The notes under the pieces are model-generated. The model worked only from the letters and a program-made list of their open reading frames with translations, searched no databases and had not been told where the DNA came from. The translations under genes were made by a program, and so were the position numbers. Source: Cryomorphaceae bacterium (lineage in GTDB: Bacteria; Bacteroidota; Bacteroidia; Flavobacteriales_D; Crocinitomicaceae). From it: DNA of 6,308 nucleotides. The DNA is taken from positions 1 through 6,308 of the forward strand of contig JAIXRD010000168.1 of the NCBI GenBank assembly GCA_027485365.1. The letters run 5' to 3'. Of this stretch, positions 1-4,895 are shown one piece after another. The stretch's first letter is position 1; each line of letters opens with the position of its first letter.

Positions 1-1
1 T

Positions 2-346
2 CATGAGACCGAAAATATAGCTGTTAAAATTCATGATTTAACCCCTTCTATTGCAACAAACTCCGAAGGTGAATCTCAGTTAGATAAGCTCCAAGGAACC
101 GACGAGAAGTACCTCATTAGCACACCTGATAACGCCTCAACCGTGGTTACTTTCGATAACATTCCTTTGCCCAACCAAGGTAAACGCAGTTTATTTTTAG
201 AGGCCAATGGGTATTATTTGATTCAAAAACAATATACAGGTAAACCGAACTATAAACGACTTTCTAAGTTTAAAAAACCGGGAGAATTGTCTAGATTTTC
301 AAAAGAAAAGTATACCGACCTTCAAAAACAGATATCTTTCCAGTAG
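2..346 (+). CDS. C-terminal fragment of a probable FG-GAP/VCBS-ASPIC/UnbV-like protein (5' truncated)
   Basis: This frame is open from the first bases of the window to a TAG at 344-346, giving about 114 residues, so the real start lies upstream. A GTG at 143 is only an internal valine. The visible part has a beta-rich stretch reading DEKYLIS, then VVTFDNIPLP, then GKRSLFLEANGYY, and ends in a basic, lysine-rich tail. An acidic or polar segment, then a hydrophobic strand ending in PLP, then 'GKR-hydrophobic-GYY' resembles the tail after the ASPIC/UnbV domain in secreted FG-GAP/VCBS repeat proteins. That family link is recalled from pattern and is tentative. No domain core, signal peptide or catalytic residue lies inside the window. 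The stop is one base before the desaturase ATG, so this gene is probably the upstream member of the same transcript. It could also be an unrelated hypothetical protein. Confidence 0.6.
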   Translation, partial: HETENIAVKIHDLTPSIATNSEGESQLDKLQGTDEKYLISTPDNASTVVTFDNIPLPNQGKRSLFLEANGYYLIQKQYTGKPNYKRLSKFKKPGELSRFSKEKYTDLQKQISFQ

Positions 347-347
347 G

Positions 348-1430
348 ATGGGGATTCGATATCAGCCTGAACCCGATTTGTTTTACAAAACCGTTACTGA
401 ACGGGTTGATGCTTTTTTTAAGATTAATCATCTTTCACGGCAAGCAAACGTCTGGTTTTATCTAAAGTCTGCGCTCTTAATTTCAAGCTATGCGCTTTGT
501 TATTATGCCATTTACAGCTGTTCAAAAGCCAGTTTTGCTATCCTCGCGATGAGTTGTATGGGGCCTTTAGCTATATTAATCGGAATTAATGTGGCACATG
601 ATGCCGCTCACAATGCCATATCTTCTAAACAATGGATTAATCGTAGTTTCCTTTATCTCTTCGATGCCTTAGGAGCAAACTCATACATGTGGAAGAACCG
701 ACATGTGTTTTCGCACCATTCCTTTCCAAATATTTTGAACGAGGACGCTGATTTAAAACAACATCCCTTAGTTCGTATATTCCCAACAGATGTACTGCGT
801 AAAATCCACAAATATCAATTTATTTACGCCCCCTTTCTCTATTTACTTTATACCTTAAACTGGTTGTACTTTCGAGATTTTCAGGACTTTAATGCACAGA
901 AAATTGGTTCCTTAGAAAACCAACGACATAAAACCATAGAATGGATTAAACTCTTTTTGTTCAAAGCCATTTACATTACCGTAATCATCATTTTACCCGC
1001 ATGGTATTCCCCACTCAGTTTACCCGCCTTTATTCTTGGTTTTTTTTGTATGAATTTTGCTGCAAGCATTACGATTACACTTGCACTTATCCCGTCACAC
1101 GTCGCTGAATACTCCCGATTTCCGTTACCGGATAAAAATGGCTTAATGCCCTATTCATGGTCACATCATCAGGTACTCACCGTAATTGACTTTGCCACGA
1201 AAAATCCCTTTTTAAATTTCCTTTTTGGTGGATTTAATCACCATGTAACCCACCATTTATTTCCTTCCATTTGTCACATTCATTATCCTAAACTCACACC
1301 GATCATTGCTCAAACCTGTCAACAGTTTGGCTTAGATTACCAACATGAATCTAGCTTTTTGAATGCATATTTTGCTCATTATCGCCTGTTAAAAAACAAC
1401 GGAACACCGGTTTCATTAAGTGATTTATAA
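348..1430 (+). CDS. Membrane fatty acid desaturase (acyl-lipid/acyl-CoA type)
   Basis: A 360-residue integral membrane di-iron desaturase expected to put a double bond into a fatty acyl chain at the inner membrane using O2 and an electron donor. All three histidine boxes are present: HDAAH at residues 84-88, HVFSHH at 119-124 and HHVTHH at 298-303, the last followed by LFP. Supporting histidines are H251 (HVAE) and H273/H274. Hydrophobic spans lie at about 40-80, 155-175 and 203-246, the usual hairpin layout. There is no fused cytochrome b5 domain, so electrons must come from a separate protein. The overall pattern (HVAE...PLP, FGGFNHH...HHLFP, ICHIHYPKL) resembles front-end type delta-5/delta-6 desaturases, but that group usually has Q-x-x-HH in the third box and this protein has H-x-x-HH. 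Regioselectivity cannot be read from sequence. The start is the ATG one base after the upstream stop. It has no clear Shine-Dalgarno sequence, and the next methionines fall inside the first membrane region. The stop overlaps the next gene by one base. Confidence 0.93.
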   Translation: MGIRYQPEPDLFYKTVTERVDAFFKINHLSRQANVWFYLKSALLISSYALCYYAIYSCSKASFAILAMSCMGPLAILIGINVAHDAAHNAISSKQWINRSFLYLFDALGANSYMWKNRHVFSHHSFPNILNEDADLKQHPLVRIFPTDVLRKIHKYQFIYAPFLYLLYTLNWLYFRDFQDFNAQKIGSLENQRHKTIEWIKLFLFKAIYITVIIILPAWYSPLSLPAFILGFFCMNFAASITITLALIPSHVAEYSRFPLPDKNGLMPYSWSHHQVLTVIDFATKNPFLNFLFGGFNHHVTHHLFPSICHIHYPKLTPIIAQTCQQFGLDYQHESSFLNAYFAHYRLLKNNGTPVSLSDL

Positions 1431-2176
1431 TGTTTTACATCCTTTTCGTCCCACTTACTGCCATCACTTGGATACTGTTTTTCGAGTATTTACCCCGGTT
1501 GTTTGGACCTCAAATGAAGCGCTTAATAATCCCCGGAAGACAAAGCACAAAGACTTCAAAAAAGGAATATTTACTAAGCGCCATGAACCTGCTCGTGTTT
1601 ACTGGTTTTGGGGCTTTATTGGATTTCTTAAAATCAGCGGAGCTTACTAAATTCTACTTCGAAATTGAATTTACATGGACTAGCCTGCTTTATTTACCTG
1701 CCAGTTTATTTCTTTCCCTTTTTATTCATGACCTCTTTTTTTACCTCTCGCACCGCTTCCTACACACAGCGTTTATGCACAAATACATACACGTACATCA
1801 CCATCAATCGCATACTATAAATGCCTGGGCCACCTTCTCCTTTCATCCCATCGAAGGGTGTATTCAAATTTCTATTGTATGCTGGCTTCCACTGCTTCTT
1901 CCAATCCATCCTGTAATTCATGGAATATTTACAGTTTTTATGCTTTTCATGTCTGTTTATGGACATTCAGGATATGAACTACGCGCCAAAAAAGCACCCA
2001 TATTCAATGCCTTTAACACCTCGTTTCACCATGCTCAACATCACCAATACGGAAATTATAATTTTGGGATATACTTAAATTTTTGGGACCGCTTATTTAA
2101 GTCTAATCATGCGACATATGAAGATGGGTACAAGCATCTGCGAGAGCACATCAACGGTTCCAAGGGCGTCGAATAA
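1430..2176 (+). CDS. Fatty acid hydroxylase / sterol desaturase superfamily membrane protein
   Basis: A 248-residue integral membrane protein of the fatty acid hydroxylase/sterol desaturase superfamily (ERG3/SUR2/FAH type), whose members use a di-iron centre and O2 to hydroxylate or desaturate lipids. The family's histidine clusters are visible in order: HDLFFYLSH at 100-108, HKYIHVHHH at 117-125 with H128 after it, FHP at 138-140, YGHSGYE at 177-183, and FHHAQHHQYGNYNFG at 199-213, then the typical FWDRLF at 218-223. Hydrophobic segments lie at about 1-20, 50-67, 84-107 and 144-176. The start ATG shares its A with the TAA stop of the desaturase (TAATG), which suggests translational coupling and a joint role in one lipid pathway. 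The substrate is unknown. Family precedents include sphingoid-base or fatty acid hydroxylation, sterol desaturation, carotenoid hydroxylation and alkylglycerol cleavage. The last 26 bases overlap the 3' end of the opposing acyltransferase gene. Confidence 0.92.
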   Translation: MFYILFVPLTAITWILFFEYLPRLFGPQMKRLIIPGRQSTKTSKKEYLLSAMNLLVFTGFGALLDFLKSAELTKFYFEIEFTWTSLLYLPASLFLSLFIHDLFFYLSHRFLHTAFMHKYIHVHHHQSHTINAWATFSFHPIEGCIQISIVCWLPLLLPIHPVIHGIFTVFMLFMSVYGHSGYELRAKKAPIFNAFNTSFHHAQHHQYGNYNFGIYLNFWDRLFKSNHATYEDGYKHLREHINGSKGVE

Positions 2177-2735
2177 AATAAATAATAAGCCCTTTTGAGT
2201 CCTGGTATTCATGATACACTTCAAAGCCATATCGAAGATACATGGCTAAGGTCCGTTTTGAAATTGTTTCTGCAATAATGTCCAATTGGTATGCCCTGGA
2301 GCGCTGAAATACAAACTCCTTTATTTCTATGATTGTTTCCAAGCCAAAGGACTGATCTTCTACGGCAAGCATCCAAAAATAAAAGGCGGGTGCTTTTGAT
2401 CGGTAACTTTTAAGTATTCGCTCCCGCTTTAACATCGGTATTGCCCTTAACCAACCTACACTGTATTGTCCTAAATAAGCATATAAACGCAATGCATCCA
2501 TTTTGGCAAGTTTATGCTCTGAATTGAACATCAATGCTACCCCTTTTCTATTTGTCGTGATAAAAGCACCTTGTTTTTTACGAGCCACACGAACACAAAA
2601 GGTACACAAATGAAAAATTCTAGATTTAATTCTATGATCCTCCTTCACAAAAGCACGCACTCCTGGATTCGTTTCAAAAGATGCTGCTAAAATGCGAATG
2701 GCAGTTTCTTCAGTCGTGTAGTCAAGTGGTAACAT
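2151..2735 (-). CDS. GNAT-like N-acetyltransferase family protein with a degraded CoA-binding loop
   Basis: About 194 residues resembling GCN5-related N-acetyltransferases. Visible GNAT traits are a predicted strand FYFWMLAVE at 119-127 (the usual 'hydrophobic-L-x-V-x-P' strand before the CoA loop), a following helix, then LDIIAETISKRTLAMYLRYGF at about 152-172. The latter matches the family's 'L-E-T-x-x-x-x-N-x-x-x-Y-x-x-x-GF' ending (numbering from the upstream GTG). The pyrophosphate-binding loop, normally Q/R-x-x-G-x-G/A, reads QSFGLE at 129-134, so its final small residue is glutamate and the usual proline is aspartate. This may weaken acetyl-CoA use. The start is ambiguous: GTG at 2738 overlaps the radical SAM stop by one base and ATG at 2735 follows directly. 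I chose ATG. Either start implies translational coupling to the radical SAM gene and a shared pathway. The acceptor substrate is unknown. A C-x-x-C pair (C45, C48) is present. The 3' end overlaps the convergent hydroxylase gene. Confidence 0.8.
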   Translation of the reverse strand: MLPLDYTTEETAIRILAASFETNPGVRAFVKEDHRIKSRIFHLCTFCVRVARKKQGAFITTNRKGVALMFNSEHKLAKMDALRLYAYLGQYSVGWLRAIPMLKRERILKSYRSKAPAFYFWMLAVEDQSFGLETIIEIKEFVFQRSRAYQLDIIAETISKRTLAMYLRYGFEVYHEYQDSKGLIIYFIRRPWNR

Positions 2736-2737
2736 CA

Positions 2738-3844
2738 CTAAGCAGCTGCCTCACACAAGGATTCCTCAACCCTTTCTTTCGGTAGCGGAAGTTTGCAAAA
2801 AGGACATGGATAAAGTTGCCCGTCAAAATCTAAAAAAATGTAGGAGCGTCCACCACCACAAGTCATTTGTTTTCGATAACCCGCTGGGAACAAAACAGTA
2901 GGATAGGTAACATGGGCTTTCTCAAAATTATAGCGTTCACTCAAATTCCAAAGGTGGTCGAGCTGCTTGGCATTCAAGGCTATGTCTTTATCCTGGTAAT
3001 TCCCTACGGCACGTGGTTCAAGGATATTTACGATCGGAACTCCTTTATTTTTTGCCCATTCGATAATTCGTTCAACCCCGTATTCATCAACAAGTTCTCT
3101 TGTCGGGCAAACATTTAAAGCGACTAAAATCCCCACTTCAAGGCAATGACTAACACTCTGATCAACCCATTCAAATGAATTCGTATTCCCTCTAAATGCA
3201 TTGTGTTCATTCGGATCAAAATGATCTAAACTTATTGCCATCCCATTCAATCCAGCATCTTTCAAGCGCTTGGCACGATCCAAGGTTAGTCCATATCCTG
3301 AGGTATACACCCATTGGTCACACCGATTTTGATAACGCTCAAGTAAGGAAATTAAATCGTCAAAACGACTTAAGGGTTCTCCACCTGAAAAAACCAATTG
3401 TCCCACGCCCTGCTCAACAAATGGGTCAATTTTATGATAATAATCTGTTAAGGAAAGTACATCTTTTTGATAGAGTGTTGCAGCCTCGCTGCAATGCGCA
3501 CACGCTAGGGGACAACGTTTGGTTATTGCAACAATCAGACGACGCAAAGCGCGGTTATCGGCTTGTGTGACTTGAATTTCAATTAAATGACGTTTAAAAA
3601 ACGCATTAAAACCTGGTGAAGGCCATGCAGGATTAAACATATCCCATGCATATTTACCCTCAATTTTAAAGGCACGAACTAAGGTTTTTCCGCCCATCAT
3701 ACGCTTAAAATTCTTAAGGAGTTTGACCAGTACAATGAATGATTTAAATGGGTTTTTGTATAAGCGTGTTCCAATCCACCATATATTAATCAACATTAAG
3801 AGTCTAATCGTATGGTACTCAACCCCAACAACTCGTTTAATCAT
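2738..3844 (-). CDS. Radical SAM protein with a C-terminal SPASM-like Cys cluster
   Basis: A 368-residue radical SAM enzyme. The [4Fe-4S]/SAM motif C-x3-C-x2-C is C111, C115 and C118 (CPLACAHC). The SAM-contacting SGGEP lies at 153-157, ISLDHFD at 204-210, RGN at 218-220, and a late strand EPRAVGN at 276-282. Near the C-terminus C329 (TCGGGRSY) plus CPFC (C347, C350), and possibly C364, look like a shortened SPASM/twitch-type site that could hold an auxiliary cluster. Residues 1-100 are a basic, partly hydrophobic extension (LLMLINIWWIG at 15-25; KYAWDMFNPAWPSPG at 64-78) that could sit on the membrane. SPASM enzymes usually modify peptides, proteins or enzyme-bound substrates, but I see no precursor-peptide gene in the window and the substrate is unknown. 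The stop is joined to the downstream acyltransferase start. The gene lies 53 bases after lysR on the same strand, so it may be cotranscribed with it. Confidence 0.92.
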   Translation of the reverse strand: MIKRVVGVEYHTIRLLMLINIWWIGTRLYKNPFKSFIVLVKLLKNFKRMMGGKTLVRAFKIEGKYAWDMFNPAWPSPGFNAFFKRHLIEIQVTQADNRALRRLIVAITKRCPLACAHCSEAATLYQKDVLSLTDYYHKIDPFVEQGVGQLVFSGGEPLSRFDDLISLLERYQNRCDQWVYTSGYGLTLDRAKRLKDAGLNGMAISLDHFDPNEHNAFRGNTNSFEWVDQSVSHCLEVGILVALNVCPTRELVDEYGVERIIEWAKNKGVPIVNILEPRAVGNYQDKDIALNAKQLDHLWNLSERYNFEKAHVTYPTVLFPAGYRKQMTCGGGRSYIFLDFDGQLYPCPFCKLPLPKERVEESLCEAAA

Positions 3845-3864
3845 ATTAATTCAGTAGTTAGAAA

Positions 3865-3872
3865 TAAATGTA
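3865..3872 (-). promoter_or_regulatory. Weak -7-like element before the radical SAM gene
   Basis: On the minus strand this reads TACATTTA, matching seven of the eight positions of the Bacteroidota -7 element TAnnTTTG (counting the two free positions). It sits 20 bases before the radical SAM ATG, in the 53-base gap after lysR. No TTG -33 element is visible upstream and the region is AT-rich, so chance is a real possibility. The alternative is read-through from lysR. No terminator hairpin is seen in this gap, which leaves room for cotranscription. Confidence 0.25.
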
Positions 3873-3897
3873 CTCGTAAAAATAGAAAATCTAAGCG

Positions 3898-4812
3898 TTA
3901 TTGTAACCAATTAAAATGCTGTTCGGCTATTTCAGTTTTATGAGCCATGATATACGTCCTAAACGCCTCGGCTACTGGACCATGACGCTTGCCTTTTAAG
4001 GAAATAAGTTGCCACGCCGTATGAACAGGCAAGCCTTTAATATTCAATATTTTGAGCTCTCCCGCTTCCATTTCATGCTTTAATCCAATTAATGGCATAA
4101 TGGAAAGACCAAGACCTGCTTTTACCGCCTGTTTAACCGCCTCATTCGAAGTCAATTCAAGTTTTCGTTCGAGCTTGACTTGATTTTTTTTTAGAAATTG
4201 TTCCATTTGCTGTCGTGTTCCAGAACCCTGTTCACGCAAAATCAAGGGATACCTTGCTAAATCAGGAACGGCTAGTTTATGATTATTGGAAAACGTATGA
4301 TCACCTATTAAATACAAGGAATTATCAAGTAAGTTGATGGAATCAACGCTTAAGCGTTCCGGAAGAATAGAAACTAAGGCGAAATCAATTTCGTTACGAC
4401 CTAGGCTATCCACCACTAATTCTTTATTCGTTACATCCATTTGCAAATCTACACCAGGGTTAGCATCCAAAAATGGTTTTAAATAAAATGGGATTACATA
4501 CTTACCTGTTGAAACTACGGAAAGTTTTAATGTTCCAGTAAGTGCGCCTTTAAATTGCAATGCTTTGTGTTTTAGTAAGTCCGCTTGAAAAAGTATTTCT
4601 TTCGCAGATTCAGCCACCTCTTTACCAAAGGCGGTAATGTGAATTCGTCTAGAAATGACTTCAAATAATGGGATTTCAAATTGGTCTTGAAAATTTTTCA
4701 ATTGAATTGAAACCGCGGGTTGAGTCATATGTAAATACTCAGAAGCTCTTGTAACACTCTGATATTCAACAACTTTTACAAATACATTTAATTGACTCAA
4801 GGTATAGTTCAT
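3898..4812 (-). CDS. LysR-type transcriptional regulator (CbbR-like)
   Basis: A 304-residue LysR-family regulator of normal length. The N-terminal winged helix-turn-helix covers about residues 3-60, with the recognition region SVTRASEYLHMTQPAVSIQL at 19-38 and the wing ending in HITAFG at 58-63. A linker helix (about 64-90) leads into the periplasmic-binding-fold effector domain. Effector-site landmarks are VVSTGKYVIP at 99-108, REQGSGTRQQME at 193-204 and VKAGLGLSIMP at 230-240, a pattern close to CbbR-type regulators that sense central metabolites. The gene is divergent from isocitrate dehydrogenase across 83 bp, the classic LysR layout, so icd and lysR itself are the likely targets. The ligand is not determined. 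The radical SAM gene follows on the same strand and might also be controlled. The coding strand contains a run of nine A (4184-4192). Confidence 0.95.
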   Translation of the reverse strand: MNYTLSQLNVFVKVVEYQSVTRASEYLHMTQPAVSIQLKNFQDQFEIPLFEVISRRIHITAFGKEVAESAKEILFQADLLKHKALQFKGALTGTLKLSVVSTGKYVIPFYLKPFLDANPGVDLQMDVTNKELVVDSLGRNEIDFALVSILPERLSVDSINLLDNSLYLIGDHTFSNNHKLAVPDLARYPLILREQGSGTRQQMEQFLKKNQVKLERKLELTSNEAVKQAVKAGLGLSIMPLIGLKHEMEAGELKILNIKGLPVHTAWQLISLKGKRHGPVAEAFRTYIMAHKTEIAEQHFNWLQ

Positions 4813-4834
4813 AAGTTTTAATTATATCATATAT

Positions 4835-4842
4835 CAAATATA
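4835..4842 (-). promoter_or_regulatory. Candidate -7 element of the lysR promoter
   Basis: On the minus strand this reads TATATTTG, an exact match to the Bacteroidota -7 consensus TAnnTTTG, ending 22 bases before the lysR ATG. No TTG -33 element is seen at the usual distance. It lies inside the possible TTATAT/ATATAA dyad, so a bound LysR protein could cover it, which would fit autorepression. That last point is inference. Confidence 0.4.
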
Positions 4843-4870
4843 TAAATAATAATATATATATAAAAGAATA

Positions 4871-4878
4871 CATCTTTG
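4871..4878 (+). promoter_or_regulatory. Candidate -7 element of the icd promoter
   Basis: The octamer CATCTTTG matches the Bacteroidota -7 element TAnnTTTG except at the first base, and ends 17 bases before the icd ATG. That would leave a short leader. No -33 TTG is visible in the AT-only stretch upstream, which could fit dependence on an activator such as the adjacent LysR protein. The match is suggestive only. Confidence 0.35.
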
Positions 4879-4895
4879 CTGAAAAATTAATCACC

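Larger units (their letters stand above)
4813..4895. promoter_or_regulatory. Divergent lysR/icd intergenic promoter region
   Basis: This 83-bp gap separates the lysR and icd start codons and is almost pure A and T in its middle, including an alternating AT run at 4852-4862. Both genes must have their promoters here unless transcription starts inside the neighbouring gene. By family precedent a LysR protein binds in such a gap. A 6-bp dyad, TTATAT at 4822-4827 and ATATAA at 4840-4845 with 12 bases between, is a possible operator, but dyads arise easily in AT-only DNA. No Shine-Dalgarno sequence precedes either ATG, as is common in Bacteroidota. Confidence 0.7.

Noticed and set aside
1040..1047. 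Eight-T run in the desaturase as a phase-variation tract
   Set aside because: It encodes phenylalanines in a hydrophobic membrane segment where T-rich codons are expected, and the frame is intact.
1420..1650. 76-codon plus-strand reading frame
   Set aside because: It lies in another frame of the fatty acid hydroxylase gene, which has clear family motifs; the overlapping frame shows none.
1760..1966. 68-codon minus-strand reading frame
   Set aside because: It is antisense to the histidine-rich core of the hydroxylase and mirrors that composition.
2162..2196. Hairpin AAGGGC/GCCCTT followed by a short T run, as a bidirectional terminator
   Set aside because: The stem is only 6 bp with a 21-base loop and starts inside both coding regions, so it is too weak to annotate as a terminator.
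2867..3570. Plus-strand frames of 83 and 124 codons opposite the radical SAM gene
   Set aside because: They are antisense to conserved radical SAM motifs and have no recognisable domain of their own.
3845..3897. Possible precursor-peptide gene for the radical SAM enzyme between lysR and the radical SAM gene
   Set aside because: The gap is only 53 bases and holds no plausible peptide reading frame.
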